The notes: generated by a model from the letters alone, not told the origin. A stretch of DNA of 64,000 nt from Chryseobacterium soldanellicola (GCF_900100115.1 NZ_FNKL01000002.1:806001-870000), one strand, 5' to 3'. Shown: positions 53,529 to 63,127, numbered from the stretch's first letter. Made by a program: numbers and translations.

Positions 53529-54413
53529 TTAGTCGTTATAGACTGAAGTTTTGTAAGCAATGATGGTGTTTTTCATCAACATCGCTCTTGTCATAGGGCC
53601 AACACCTCCCGGAACAGGCGTTATCCAGCTTGCTTTTGCGGCACAGCTGTCAAAATCAACATCTCCGGCCAGATAGTATCCTTTTGGTGAATCGTCGTCT
53701 ACCCTTGTGATTCCTACATCAACAATTACAGCCCCTTCTTTGATCATTTCACCTTTTAAAAAGTGCGGATCTCCCAAAGCCGTAATAACAATGTCTGCTT
53801 TTTTAGTATATTCTTCAATATCTTTTGTGTAAGAGTGCGTTAATGTAACCGTAGAGTTTCCAGGGAAATCTTTTCTTCCCATCAAAATACTCATTGGTCT
53901 TCCTACGATTTTACTCCTTCCGATGATGACACAGTCTTTACCTTTGGTTTCAATATTATATCTTTCCAATAGTGTTAAAATTCCGAAAGGGGTTGCAGGT
54001 AAGAAAGTATCCATCTCCAAGGCCATTTTTCCGAAATTTACAGGGTGAAAACCGTCGACATCCTTTCTCGGATCAATCGCGTTAATAATTTTCTCCTGAT
54101 CGATCTGATCGGGTAAAGGCAACTGAACGATAAATCCGTCAACTGCTTTAGACTTGTTTAATTCATCGATTTTTTCCAATAATTCAGATTCAGAAACCGT
54201 GCTTGGAAATTTAACCAAGCTTGATTGAAAGCCAACTTCTTCACAGTCTTTCACTTTAGCATTGACATAAGCCTTGCTTGCGCCATTGTTTCCGACAAGA
54301 ATGGCAACCAAATGAGGCGCTCTTTTCTTGCTTTCCAGGATCTTTTCAACTTCAGCTTTGATTTCTGCTTTTATTTCTTTGGATACTTTTAATCCGTCAA
54401 GAATTTCTGCCAT
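53529..54413 (-). CDS. folD: Methylenetetrahydrofolate dehydrogenase / cyclohydrolase
   Basis: FolD is a bifunctional enzyme of one-carbon folate metabolism. The 294-residue protein has the AYVNAKVKDCEEVG segment with the catalytic Lys near residue 55, the VDGFIVQLPLPDQI motif near 92, DVDGFHPVNFG near 119, the NADP-binding GRSKIVGRPMSILM near 163, and C-terminal TPVPGGVGPMTRAMLM. The length is standard. It is followed on the same strand by queE with 8 bases between them. Confidence 0.96.
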   Translation of the reverse strand: MAEILDGLKVSKEIKAEIKAEVEKILESKKRAPHLVAILVGNNGASKAYVNAKVKDCEEVGFQSSLVKFPSTVSESELLEKIDELNKSKAVDGFIVQLPLPDQIDQEKIINAIDPRKDVDGFHPVNFGKMALEMDTFLPATPFGILTLLERYNIETKGKDCVIIGRSKIVGRPMSILMGRKDFPGNSTVTLTHSYTKDIEEYTKKADIVITALGDPHFLKGEMIKEGAVIVDVGITRVDDDSPKGYYLAGDVDFDSCAAKASWITPVPGGVGPMTRAMLMKNTIIAYKTSVYND

Positions 54414-54438
54414 TTTTTACTTTTATTACTTTTTGTTA

Positions 54439-54735
54439 TTAGATTTTAAGGATATTTTTCCGGAATCTGATGAGTGCAGAAACGGAGAGGATGTTGACAA
54501 TTTGCTGTTGCTCATCAATATCAAACAGAACTAAATAAGGTAATTTCTTTAAAGGGATTGCCCTTACATCTTTGTATTTGACGGTAAAGAAAGGATTTAG
54601 CTGTAACGATTTATAAGCATCAAATAATTTCTTTCTAAAGCTTTTGGCTGCAGATTGAGACTGCATTTTATAATATTTAATGGCTTCATCAATATTATTG
54701 TTTGCAATAGGAGAAACTAAAATTTTAAATGCCAT
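54439..54735 (-). CDS. RelE/ParE-superfamily toxin
   Basis: The 98-residue protein has the RelE/ParE fold pattern: an N-terminal strand (FKILVSPIANNNIDEAIKYY), a helical hairpin with AAKSFRKKLFDAYKSL, and C-terminal strands (IPLKKLPYLVLFDIDEQQQIVNILSV). It is likely either a gyrase inhibitor (ParE-like) or a ribosome-dependent mRNase (RelE-like); catalytic residues are not clear enough to decide. Its start overlaps the antitoxin's end by 11 bases, which is the usual operon layout. Confidence 0.82.
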   Translation of the reverse strand: MAFKILVSPIANNNIDEAIKYYKMQSQSAAKSFRKKLFDAYKSLQLNPFFTVKYKDVRAIPLKKLPYLVLFDIDEQQQIVNILSVSALIRFRKNILKI

Positions 54736-54943
54736 ATTTTTCCGAAATTTTCTTTAATGATTCGAAAGCATCTACAGATTGTGATCTATCTTGCTTTAAA
54801 GCTTCATCAATCACCATTTTCATCTCATCTGTCAATTCAAAATCATCCTCATTCTTTTCAAAGCTGATTTTCATTTTTTTTAAAAAAGTTTCCACAAAGG
54901 TCTCTTCTTCCTTATTGTTTAGGTTAATGATAATCTGTGTCAT
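54725..54943 (-). CDS. Antitoxin of a type II pair
   Basis: The 72-residue acidic protein from the ATG at 54943 (MTQIIINLNNKEEETFVETF) has a helical C-terminus typical of toxin-neutralising tails. I see no clear DNA-binding fold at this length. An upstream start at 54961 adds six residues. It precedes the RelE/ParE-like gene with overlapping ends, so the two are probably a toxin-antitoxin pair. Confidence 0.72.
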   Translation of the reverse strand: MTQIIINLNNKEEETFVETFLKKMKISFEKNEDDFELTDEMKMVIDEALKQDRSQSVDAFESLKKISEKYGI

Positions 54944-54983
54944 ATCTTTTATTTTAATCAAAATTAATGAAAATCCGTAACAA

Positions 54984-56624
54984 TTATTTATTTGCTTTAT
55001 AATAATTAATCAACCCGTTTGTTGAAGAATCATGAGAGCTGATTGCTTCATTATTTTCAAGTTCCGGCAAAATTTTATTGGCCAAAACTTTTCCTAATTC
55101 AACTCCGAACTGATCAAAACTGAAGATATTCCAAATAACACCCTGTACAAATATTTTATGCTCGTATAAAGCGATTAACTGCCCTAGTGAAAATGGAGTT
55201 AATTCATTGAATATAATTGAGTTAGTCGGTGTGTTTCCGTGGAAGACTTTATAGTTTAACAAGAAATCGATTTCTTCATCAGATTTTCCTGAATTTTTCA
55301 ATTCTTCTTCAACTTCTTCTTCTGTTTTTCCGAAGGCAAGTGCCTCAGTCTGAGCGAAAAAGTTAGCCAATAATTTATCCTGATGATCAGAAACTTTATT
55401 CGGACTTTTTGCATACGCAATAAAATCCGCAGGAATCAATTCTGTTCCCTGGTGAATCAATTGATAGAAGGCATGTTGTCCGTTCGTTCCCGGCTCGCCC
55501 CAAATAATCGGTCCTGTTTCATATTCTACGAATTCTCCGTTTCTGTCAACACATTTTCCGTTACTTTCCATATCTCCCTGTTGAAAATATGCCGGAAATC
55601 TGTCTAAATACTGAGAATAAGGAAGAATTGCATGCGTTGTTGCTGCATAGAAATTACGGTACCAAATTCCAATTAATCCCATCAAAACAGGAATATTTTC
55701 AGAGAAATCAGCCGTCTGGAAATGTTGATCCGTATTGTAAGCTCCTTTTAATAATTCCTCAAAATTCTCATATCCAACGGATAAAACGATACTTAAACCG
55801 ATGGCGCTCCACAATGAATATCTTCCGCCAACCCAATCCCAGAATTCGAAGATGTTTTCCTCTGCAATTCCGAAGTCTTTAACTGCTTGAACATTAGTTG
55901 ATAAAGCCACAAAATGTTTCGCGACATCTCCATGTTTTCCAGCTTTTAAGAACCAGTCTTTTGCTGAATTGGCATTTGTCATCGTTTCCTGAGTCGTAAA
56001 CGTTTTAGAAGCAATGATAAATAAAGTGGTTTCAGGATTTAAATTTTTTACAACTTCCGCGATATGATTTCCGTCTACGTTTGAAACAAAATGAACGTTT
56101 AGCCTTGTTTTAAAATGTTTTAAAGCCGAAACTACCATCACTGGTCCCAAATCTGAGCCTCCGATTCCTATGTTCACGACATCGGTGATTTCTTTTCCGC
56201 TGAAACCTTTATGATTTCCTGAAATAATGCTTTCAGAAAAAGTTTTCATATGATCTAAAACTCTTTTGATCTGAGGTTTGATACTTTCACCGTCTACCAA
56301 AATTTCCTTATCGGAAAAATCTCTCAAAGCTGTATGCAGAACAGCTCTTCCTTCCGTTTCGTTGATTTTATCTCCCGAAAACATTTTAGAAATAGCGTCT
56401 TTCAGCTGACATTCTTCTGCAAGATTCAGTAAAAGTTCTTTCGTTCTTGCATCAATTAAATTTTTAGAATAATCAAAAAGAAAATTTTCTCTTTTTAATG
56501 AAAATTCGTTGAAACGGTTCGGATTGTATGCGAAAAGACTTCTTAAATCGAAATCATTATTTCCAAAATGTTCGTCAAGCGCTTTCCAGCTTTCTGTTTG
56601 AGTAGGATTTATTTTTGATAGCAT
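54984..56624 (-). CDS. pgi: Glucose-6-phosphate isomerase
   Basis: Pgi interconverts glucose-6-phosphate and fructose-6-phosphate. The protein has 546 residues from the ATG at 56624 ([16 protein letters not shown]). It contains the sugar-phosphate site in [16 protein letters not shown] near residue 135, [16 protein letters not shown] near 187, the catalytic Glu in [13 protein letters not shown] near 370 and a C-terminal catalytic Lys-bearing [13 protein letters not shown] near 500. The TTG at 56690 would add 22 residues not typical of the family. It is closely preceded by a minus-strand -7 element at 56704-56711. Confidence 0.96.
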   Translation of the reverse strand: MLSKINPTQTESWKALDEHFGNNDFDLRSLFAYNPNRFNEFSLKRENFLFDYSKNLIDARTKELLLNLAEECQLKDAISKMFSGDKINETEGRAVLHTALRDFSDKEILVDGESIKPQIKRVLDHMKTFSESIISGNHKGFSGKEITDVVNIGIGGSDLGPVMVVSALKHFKTRLNVHFVSNVDGNHIAEVVKNLNPETTLFIIASKTFTTQETMTNANSAKDWFLKAGKHGDVAKHFVALSTNVQAVKDFGIAEENIFEFWDWVGGRYSLWSAIGLSIVLSVGYENFEELLKGAYNTDQHFQTADFSENIPVLMGLIGIWYRNFYAATTHAILPYSQYLDRFPAYFQQGDMESNGKCVDRNGEFVEYETGPIIWGEPGTNGQHAFYQLIHQGTELIPADFIAYAKSPNKVSDHQDKLLANFFAQTEALAFGKTEEEVEEELKNSGKSDEEIDFLLNYKVFHGNTPTNSIIFNELTPFSLGQLIALYEHKIFVQGVIWNIFSFDQFGVELGKVLANKILPELENNEAISSHDSSTNGLINYYKANK

Positions 56625-56967
56625 ATGTTTAGAAATTAAGGTTTTTAAGGCATTGGATTTAGGATTGTTGAATACCAAATCCTCATGCAAAATTATTGAT
56701 TTGCAAATTTACGGAATTTTACTTCAATGATGTTAATTGAGAATTAAAAATCAATTCACCGACTAGTTTGATTTTTAATAGATCAAAATTATTTTTCAAT
56801 ATTTTATTAATATTTTTTTGACAGAGAATCTTTGTAAAGAGAATTATAATGTTTTATGAATGTCAAATTACTTAAGAATGAAATCGATAAAAAACTTCTA
56901 CTCAAAATAAAGTTTGGTAAATTTTAAAATCGTTATTTTTAGAATTGATTTATTTTCGTTAAAAATT
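56625..56967. other. AT-rich gap between pgi and the GH125 gene
   Basis: This 343-base divergent intergenic region is AT-rich. It contains a minus-strand -7 element TAAATTTG (56704-56711) for pgi and no clear plus-strand promoter. I see no hairpin, RNA gene or repeat in it. Confidence 0.5.
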
Positions 56968-58398
56968 ATGATTAATAGAAGAAATTTCATTAAAAAATCA
57001 TCATTAGGATTTGGTTTTTTTGCTTTGCCTACCTCTTTGAAATTCGTTTATAGAGATGATTATATTTCAAAAAGGCCGAATGTTAATCAAAGAAAATTTA
57101 CTTCCCAAGCAGTCGAAAATATAGTTAAAATCGTTAAAAAATCAATTGCAGATGAAGAATTGGCGTGGATGTTTGAAAATTGTTTTCCCAATACCTTAGA
57201 CACAACGGTTAATTTTTACCATAAAAACAATAAATTCTACACTTACGTTATCACAGGAGATATTGATGCGATGTGGCTTCGGGATTCTTCAGCTCAGATT
57301 TTTCCGTATTTAAATCTTGCCAATGAAGATGAGAAACTTAAAAATTTAATAAAAGGAGTTATCAACAAACAGGTTGAATGCGTTCTTCTTGATCCTTACG
57401 CCAACGCTTTTTTTGATGATCCGAATAAGATCAGCGAATGGAAAAATGACAATACAGAAATGAAACCCGGAATTCATGAGCGAAAATGGGAAATCGATTC
57501 TTTGTGTTATGTAATGCGCTTATCTTACAATTACTGGAAAATAACGGGAGATTCTTCTGTTTTCGATACTGATTGGAGAAAGGCAATGCACTTAATTTTA
57601 CAAACTTTTAAGGAGCAGCAAAGAAAAGATTCCAAAGGGCCGTATAAATTTCAACGAGCAAACGGAAATCCTTTAGACACTCAATTTGGAGAAGGTTTTG
57701 GAAATCCTACAAAGAAAATAGGCTTAATTCATTCGATGTTCCGGCCTTCTGATGATGCAACTTTTTATCCGTTTTTGATTTCTTCGAATATGTTTGCTGT
57801 TGTTTCTTTGAGACAAATTGCCGAAATTTTTTCTAAAGTTTTTAAAGATGAAAATTCTTCCGTACAATATAAAAATTTAGCGAAAGAAGTGGATGAAGCC
57901 ATTCAAAAATATGCCATTTTAAATCATCCTGAAGCTGGAAAAATATACGCTTTGGAGATTGACGGTTTCGGAAATGCTTTATTTATGGACGATGCCAATG
58001 TTCCGAATCTGCTGTCAATTCCGTATTTGGGATATGTTTCAAAAGAAGATGAAATATATAAGAACACGAGAAAATTTTCTTTAAGCAACGCAAATCCGTG
58101 GTTCAGCTCAGGAAAATTTGCAAAAGGAATTGGCGGACCGCATATTGGGGAACATAAAATTTGGCCTCTTGGATTAATTATGCAGGCTTTGACAACAGAT
58201 AATGAAGAGGAAATTATCTATTGTCTGAAAACATTAAAAGCAACGCACGCCGGAACCGGATTTATCCATGAATCTTTTGATGTCGACAATCCAAAAGATT
58301 ATACAAGGTCTTGGTTTGCATGGGCAAATACGCTTTTTGGTGAGCTGATTCTTCATTTATACAAAACAAAACCTGAAATTCTGAAAAGGAAGTTTTAA
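56968..58398 (+). CDS. GH125 exo-alpha-1,6-mannosidase family protein
   Basis: GH125 enzymes remove alpha-1,6-mannose without a metal. The protein has 476 residues from the ATG at 56968 (MINRRNFIKKSS), and its N-terminus contains a Tat-like twin arginine followed by a hydrophobic stretch. The helical barrel contains the family segments ITGDIDAMWLRDSSAQIFPY near residue 95, KWEIDSLCY near 165, GFIHESFDVDN near 425 and the ARSWFAWANTLFGEL-type end. It is likely exported to trim mannan or N-glycan mannose. An open frame extends further upstream to 56914. Confidence 0.88.
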   Translation: MINRRNFIKKSSLGFGFFALPTSLKFVYRDDYISKRPNVNQRKFTSQAVENIVKIVKKSIADEELAWMFENCFPNTLDTTVNFYHKNNKFYTYVITGDIDAMWLRDSSAQIFPYLNLANEDEKLKNLIKGVINKQVECVLLDPYANAFFDDPNKISEWKNDNTEMKPGIHERKWEIDSLCYVMRLSYNYWKITGDSSVFDTDWRKAMHLILQTFKEQQRKDSKGPYKFQRANGNPLDTQFGEGFGNPTKKIGLIHSMFRPSDDATFYPFLISSNMFAVVSLRQIAEIFSKVFKDENSSVQYKNLAKEVDEAIQKYAILNHPEAGKIYALEIDGFGNALFMDDANVPNLLSIPYLGYVSKEDEIYKNTRKFSLSNANPWFSSGKFAKGIGGPHIGEHKIWPLGLIMQALTTDNEEEIIYCLKTLKATHAGTGFIHESFDVDNPKDYTRSWFAWANTLFGELILHLYKTKPEILKRKF

Positions 58399-58401
58399 AA
58401 A

Positions 58402-58432
58402 TAAAAACCTCCAAATGATGAAGGTTTATGTA
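58402..58432. terminator. Weak intrinsic terminator between convergent genes
   Basis: AAACCT and AGGTTT (about 58407-58429) form a short stem between the GH125 and DUF4349 genes. Confidence 0.35.
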
Positions 58433-58474
58433 AAATTTTAAGTTTTATGATGATAACCAAAAAGTTAGGATAGC

Positions 58475-59389
58475 TTACAATTCTGATATATTTTGCTCTG
58501 TTTTTTTTGAGGGTTTTCTTTTTCTTAAGAAGAAGACAATTGCAGCTCCGATCAATAAAACCGGCCAGATTGTAATCAGCCCTACTGCGATTTTCTGGAT
58601 TAAATAAAATCCTTCCACAAAAGCATTTTTTGCATCGTAAATAAAGTTGAATTTGTATTTATTATCAACGTTTTTTGTATTGGTAATAGCGATTTCGGCG
58701 ATGCGGAGTTTCGGTTCTTTGATGTAAATGTCAATCGTGCTGTATTTCAGATTATCGGTTACGTCCATATTTGCAAGCTTCTGCTGATTTTCTTCCGACA
58801 TATTATCGTTGTCCAGAACAATTTTATCTTTATTGGTCTTTAATTTAGAAATATTTTCACTTGTTTTTTTTATTCTTTTCCCTTCCAGCTCTGCATATTT
58901 GATGCCTGAAGTCACGTCTTCCGCATTGATCGATCTGGAATTCAGGAATAATTTTTTATCATTAATTAAAGTCAGAAGTTCTCCAAGCTTGCTGGTCGGA
59001 ACCCGCACCTGCATGGTGTTTTCAGTTTGGTATTTTTTTACCAGCATTGCATCGTCACTTGATGTGTTGTAGGTGTCTTCAGAGATGACATTGCTTCGTA
59101 AATTGCTGTGCGTTACAAATCCACCCAATTCCTGAACTGATTTTTCGATGGAAATTGTCGCTTCGTAAACATCTTTCACTTCCATATTGACGTCTGCGGT
59201 TTTGATAAATTGCTTGTCTTTTACATTCATAGTTGCGGTGGAAGAAACACTGTCTGAAACAACTACCGCCGCCGAATCTGCCGCTGCAGACATTTCGTAA
59301 TCGTTTGCTGTGGCTTCTCCTTTTTTACATGAATAAATTCCTAATAAAAGTGTGGCTGCCAATGATAATCTGATGTAAGTGGTTTTCAT
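58475..59389 (-). CDS. DUF4349 domain-containing lipoprotein
   Basis: The 304-residue protein has a lipobox (GIYSC, Cys near 21), a coiled-coil central part (about 150-220) and a C-terminal membrane helix (about 270-292) followed by a basic tail. It matches DUF4349: FIKTADVNMEVKDVYEATISIEKSVQELGGFV near residue 60, and LGELLTLINDKKLFLNSRSINAEDVTSGI. The function is unknown. It is single on the minus strand. Confidence 0.85.
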   Translation of the reverse strand: MKTTYIRLSLAATLLLGIYSCKKGEATANDYEMSAAADSAAVVVSDSVSSTATMNVKDKQFIKTADVNMEVKDVYEATISIEKSVQELGGFVTHSNLRSNVISEDTYNTSSDDAMLVKKYQTENTMQVRVPTSKLGELLTLINDKKLFLNSRSINAEDVTSGIKYAELEGKRIKKTSENISKLKTNKDKIVLDNDNMSEENQQKLANMDVTDNLKYSTIDIYIKEPKLRIAEIAITNTKNVDNKYKFNFIYDAKNAFVEGFYLIQKIAVGLITIWPVLLIGAAIVFFLRKRKPSKKTEQNISEL

Positions 59390-59595
59390 AACGTTGATTT
59401 TTAATGTTTTGCTTACCTCAAAGTTGAAGCTGAATCTTTTGTAATGTTTGAAAATCAGGAATAAAAAGTTTGTAAAAATTAAAGTTAATTTAATGAGCTA
59501 AAAGTCAGTGTTTTGTAAAATAAATTAAAGAAGATGGTCTTGTTTTCGGATTAATTTTTGCTTAACTTTTACAAAACAAATTCACAACAACTATT

Positions 59596-60954
59596 ATGTC
59601 AAATACTTTTTCCAAAATCAGAAACGCGATAGATTTGTTCAGATCAATAGATTTTGATCAGTTGAGTGCCATTTCTCAAAAAGTTGACCTTCCAAAATTG
59701 ATGCAGAATTTCTCAAAATTAGATGATAAACAGCTTGGAGGACTGATGAAAATGCTCGATCCGAATAAAAAAAAGAAAGAACTTCCGCCGATTGACGGTG
59801 ATTTCTACGATATTTATCACACTTTGAGCCCCGAACAGCGAGAAATTCAGCTTAAAGTAAGAGCGTTCATGGAAAAAGAAGTAAAACCTCTGGTAAATCA
59901 TTATTGGCTGAGAGATGAATTTCCGTTTGAATTAATTCCAAAATTTCAAAAGCTCAACATTTGTGGAGTAACATATCAAGGGTACGGCTGCCCCGGAATG
60001 CCTTTTTTAATGGAAGGCGTTTTAGCCATGGAAATGGCAAGAATTGATGCTTCAATTGCTACTTTTTTCGGCGTGCAGTCGGGTTTATCAATGGGTTCGA
60101 TTTACATTTGCGGCTCGGAAGAGCAAAAACAAAAGTGGCTTCCTCAAATGCAGAAATTTGAAAAAATCGGAGCTTTTGGTTTAACAGAACCTGAAGTTGG
60201 TTCCGGAGCAGCGGGTGGCTTAACCGTAACCTGCAAAAAAACTCCTGAAGGCTGGATTTTAAACGGACAAAAAAAATGGATCGGAAATGCCACTTTTGCA
60301 GATTTAATTATTATTTGGGCAAGAGATTTAGGTGATGGCGAAGTGAAAGGTTTTATTGTTGAAAAAGACAATCCGGGCTATTCCGTTGAGAAAATCAAAG
60401 GAAAAATGGCGTTGAGAATCGTACAGAACGGATTGATTACGTTGAAAGACTGTTTAGTTACAGAAGAAAATCGTTTGCAAAATGCCAATTCATTTAAAGA
60501 CACGGCAAAAGTGTTGAGAATGACCAGAGCTGGCGTTGCATGGATGGCAACAGGCTGTGCAAGAGGTGCTTATGAAAGTGCATTGAGCTACACCAGAACA
60601 AGAGAGCAGTTTGGAAAACCGATTGCGTCTTTTCAAATGATACAAGGGCATTTGGTAGAAATGTTATCCAACTTAACGGCTATGCAAACCATGGTTTTTA
60701 GATTGTCTGAGATGCAGGATGAAGGTATTTTAAAAGACGAGCACGCTTCTTTGGCAAAAGTTTTCTGTACCTTAAGAACAAGAGATATTGTTTCCAGGGC
60801 CCGTGAAGTGATGGGCGGAAACGGAATTCTGCTCGAATACGATGTCGCGAGATTTGTGGCCGATGCAGAAGCAATTTACTCTTATGAAGGCACAAAAGAA
60901 ATCAATTCACTGATTGTCGGAAGATCGATTACGGGATTCAGTGCTTTTGTATAA
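59596..60954 (+). CDS. Acyl-CoA dehydrogenase, glutaryl-CoA dehydrogenase-like
   Basis: FAD-dependent enzymes of this family introduce the alpha-beta double bond in acyl-CoA. The 452-residue protein has an unusual N-terminal extension (about 60 residues), then the family core: GLTEPEVGSGAAGGL near residue 190, WIGNATFADL near 225, and the catalytic glutamate in SYEGTKEINSLIVGR near 434. The YEGT placement and the GNGILLEYDVARFVADAE segment are as in glutaryl-CoA dehydrogenases. It should feed lysine or tryptophan catabolism, but the substrate is not proven. Confidence 0.9.
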   Translation: MSNTFSKIRNAIDLFRSIDFDQLSAISQKVDLPKLMQNFSKLDDKQLGGLMKMLDPNKKKKELPPIDGDFYDIYHTLSPEQREIQLKVRAFMEKEVKPLVNHYWLRDEFPFELIPKFQKLNICGVTYQGYGCPGMPFLMEGVLAMEMARIDASIATFFGVQSGLSMGSIYICGSEEQKQKWLPQMQKFEKIGAFGLTEPEVGSGAAGGLTVTCKKTPEGWILNGQKKWIGNATFADLIIIWARDLGDGEVKGFIVEKDNPGYSVEKIKGKMALRIVQNGLITLKDCLVTEENRLQNANSFKDTAKVLRMTRAGVAWMATGCARGAYESALSYTRTREQFGKPIASFQMIQGHLVEMLSNLTAMQTMVFRLSEMQDEGILKDEHASLAKVFCTLRTRDIVSRAREVMGGNGILLEYDVARFVADAEAIYSYEGTKEINSLIVGRSITGFSAFV

Positions 60955-60963
60955 TTTTGTAAG

Positions 60964-61050
60964 TGAATGGTGAATAGTGAATAGTGAATTTTGCTCCGCA
61001 AGTTAATTTCTAAATTGACAAGCAAAGCGAATTGACTATTCACCATTCAT
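60964..61050. repeat. Long imperfect hairpin of the GAATGGTGAATAGTGAAT family
   Basis: GAATGGTGAATAGTGAATAG at the left faces ATTGACTATTCACCATTC at the right (about 61030-61047), with inner arms GCTCCGCAAG and GACAAGCAAAGC. It lies between convergent genes and includes a copy of the string found at 45208-45235 and 46131-46158. A degenerate copy is near 26345-26403. Confidence 0.75.
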
Positions 61051-61052
61051 TA

Positions 61053-61430
61053 TTATTTCACTAAAGCCTTATATTTTTCTTTATTATCGATAATTATCCA
61101 AATATTGATAAGGAATAAAATTGCTGCGATTGACATTCCCATTGTTGATTTGTCTATTGAAAAAACGTGAACAACAATCCCAACCATTACGGGTAGAATA
61201 ACGATTGCGCCAAGAGCTCTTGTTTTTGGGAATATAAATAATAATCCGCCGACAATTTCCACAATTCCAATTAATGGCATCAGCCAATAAAGCTCTCCAA
61301 ATGCTGCAAAAACTTTCATTTGCTCAGGAGTCGGCTTTTCCATTGGCATGTAATTAAAAAATTTGTTTAATCCGGCATTGATAAACATAAGTCCGAAAAG
61401 AAGGGACAGGATAAATTTTACGGTTTTCAT
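61053..61430 (-). CDS. DoxX family membrane protein
   Basis: The 125-residue protein has four predicted membrane segments with the DoxX pattern: LLFGLMFINAGLNKFFNYMP near residue 13, LPLIGIVEIVGGLLFIFPKTRALGA near 52, and a C-terminal IWIIIDNKEKYKALVK. DoxX proteins occur in redox or stress-related membrane complexes, and the role here is unknown. Confidence 0.87.
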   Translation of the reverse strand: MKTVKFILSLLFGLMFINAGLNKFFNYMPMEKPTPEQMKVFAAFGELYWLMPLIGIVEIVGGLLFIFPKTRALGAIVILPVMVGIVVHVFSIDKSTMGMSIAAILFLINIWIIIDNKEKYKALVK

Positions 61431-61546
61431 GTTTGATAATTTTAAATCAAATTTAAATAAAATTATAATTCGTTAAGCAAATAAAAATAAATTCTATAAA
61501 ATTCCCTTTTTAATGAAATATTTTTCTTAGATATTGCTGAATTTCA

Positions 61547-61554
61547 TATATTTG
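61547..61554 (+). promoter_or_regulatory. -7 element TATATTTG before the GG-leader gene
   Basis: TATATTTG fits the consensus, 28 bases before the ATG at 61583. No TTG at usual spacing is seen. Confidence 0.5.
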
Positions 61555-61582
61555 TTTTACAAATCAAACAAATCAAATAATT

Positions 61583-61738
61583 ATGTTGAAAAATCTTAAG
61601 AAATTAGATCGCTCAAATCTAAAAACGATTAAAGGAGGAGATGATCCTAATATTGGTTATTGTCCTGATAGCCATACTTACATTCCTTGTGACCAGCTTT
61701 GTCCGAATGGACGAAATCCTCTTTGTGCACTTGGATAA
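61583..61738 (+). CDS. Bacteriocin-like GG-leader peptide, four-Cys core
   Basis: This is a 51-residue peptide. The leader MLKNLKKLDRSNLKTIKGG ends in a double glycine and resembles the 15248-15445 leader (KNLKKL-R-NLK-xx-GG). The 32-residue core (DDPNIGYCPDSHTYIPCDQL and the rest) has four cysteines, enough for two disulfides. No exporter or modification gene is next to it. It is the second member of the family in the window, 46 kb from the first. Confidence 0.78.
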   Translation: MLKNLKKLDRSNLKTIKGGDDPNIGYCPDSHTYIPCDQLCPNGRNPLCALG

Positions 61739-61746
61739 AAAAACAG

Positions 61747-61772
61747 GCCCTTCAATTTGAGGGGCTTTTTTA
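61747..61772 (+). terminator. Intrinsic terminator of the GG-leader gene
   Basis: GCCCTTC (61747-61753) pairs with GAGGGGC (61759-61765) through G-U tolerated pairs, followed by TTTTTTT. Confidence 0.75.
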
Positions 61773-61822
61773 TGTATTATTAATATTTTTAAAGTAAATT
61801 ATTCGTACTTATTACTCAGGAC

Positions 61823-62935
61823 TCAATCCATTTCTTTCAACGTAATATTTTTCGATATTTTGTAGCTTTTTTTCTTTTTGTGAGGCTTTTCTTCTTCGCC
61901 GAGCAATTTTCCCCAAGGTTTTAAGCCATCCACCCTTTCAAAAATAATTTTTAAAATAGCAATAGCCGGAATACATAAAAACATTCCTGCAATTCCCCAA
62001 AGATGCTCGCCCAGAAGTATTCCGAGGAAAGAAAATAAGGCATTTATCTTCACTTTTGAACCTACAACGAACGGCAGAATGATATTTCCGTCCACAATAT
62101 GAATTCCGATATATCCGATAATCACATAAATGCATGTGGCTGGAGTTCCTGTTGCAAAAGCAATAAAACAGGAAATTAAAAGTGAAATACATATTCCCAA
62201 ATAAGGAATTACATTTAATAAACCGGTTAAAATAGCCAAAAGAACAGCATATTTTACACCTAAAATGGTCAAAACGATTGATGTAAGAATAGAAACAATC
62301 AGCACCTGCAGACAAAGCCCGATGATGTATTTTTTTGTCATGATTCTTACTTCATTAACGACTTCCTGTACGCTGGATTTGTGTTTTTCATTAAAAACGG
62401 TGACAATAAAATTATTTAAAATTCTTCTGTAATTTAAAATGAAAATGAAAAAAAGAATAAAAAATATGATAAATCCGAATCCGGTTGAAAATATTCCGAA
62501 AGTGAAGCCTAAAATTACGCCTGAAGAAGAAAGAAGTTTATCTAAACCCTGATCAAGATAATCCAGCTGCTGATCAATTTTGATATGGAAAGTATCTGAA
62601 ACCCAATGTTGTAAGCTGTTAAAAACAACCGTTGATTGTACCCTTAAATGCGGTAGATCCTTACTAAAGCTAGAGAGTTGCGATCCAAAAAAGTAAACCA
62701 GTCCGGATAAAATCATCAACATGATCATCAAAGAAGTCAATGTGGAAAAAGACCTCGGAAATCTAAGTTTTTTCTCCAAAAAAGAAGCGAAAGGCAAAAA
62801 CAGCATCGCCATCAGAAATGCCAGGAAAAATGGTGCTAAAATACTCTGTCCCAATGCCAAAAGATAGCCAAGCCCTATGATGGAGATCACGACAAGGGTA
62901 AGTTTAACAAGGAAGGGTAATCGAAGAAAATTCAT
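61823..62935 (-). CDS. AI-2E family transporter (UPF0118)
   Basis: The 370-residue protein has about eight predicted membrane helices and the family segments: N-terminal GYLLALGQSILAPFFLAFLMAML, a central PYLGICISLLISCFIAFATG and the GSKVKINALFSFLGILLGEHLWGIAGMFLCIPAIAILKIIFERV motif near residue 290. Members export autoinducer-2 or act in other transport; this one's substrate is unproven. The C-terminus is rich in Lys (PHKKKKSYK). It stands alone on the minus strand. Confidence 0.92.
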   Translation of the reverse strand: MNFLRLPFLVKLTLVVISIIGLGYLLALGQSILAPFFLAFLMAMLFLPFASFLEKKLRFPRSFSTLTSLMIMLMILSGLVYFFGSQLSSFSKDLPHLRVQSTVVFNSLQHWVSDTFHIKIDQQLDYLDQGLDKLLSSSGVILGFTFGIFSTGFGFIIFFILFFIFILNYRRILNNFIVTVFNEKHKSSVQEVVNEVRIMTKKYIIGLCLQVLIVSILTSIVLTILGVKYAVLLAILTGLLNVIPYLGICISLLISCFIAFATGTPATCIYVIIGYIGIHIVDGNIILPFVVGSKVKINALFSFLGILLGEHLWGIAGMFLCIPAIAILKIIFERVDGLKPWGKLLGEEEKPHKKKKSYKISKNITLKEMD

Positions 62936-63091
62936 ACATTCAAATCTGTTGCATAAAAATAAGAAAAACCCTCCGGATTTGAGTTTATATTTATTTAATT
63001 AACGTTTATTATTTAATTTATGAAAAATTAGCCGGCTCTGTTAAGACAAATTTGATAACCAATGTCATCAATTATTATTGTAAAAATCAAA

Positions 63092-63127
63092 AAAAACACG
63101 CCTCCAAAAATTGTGGCGTGTTTTTCT
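63092..63127 (-). terminator. Intrinsic terminator after lon
   Basis: AAAAACACGCC (63092-63102) pairs with GGCGTGTTTTT (63115-63125). Read on the minus strand the stem is followed by a T tract. Confidence 0.85.

Noticed and set aside
56625..56690. N-terminal extension of pgi from a TTG at 56690
   Set aside because: The ATG at 56624 gives the family N-terminus and the extra residues are atypical.
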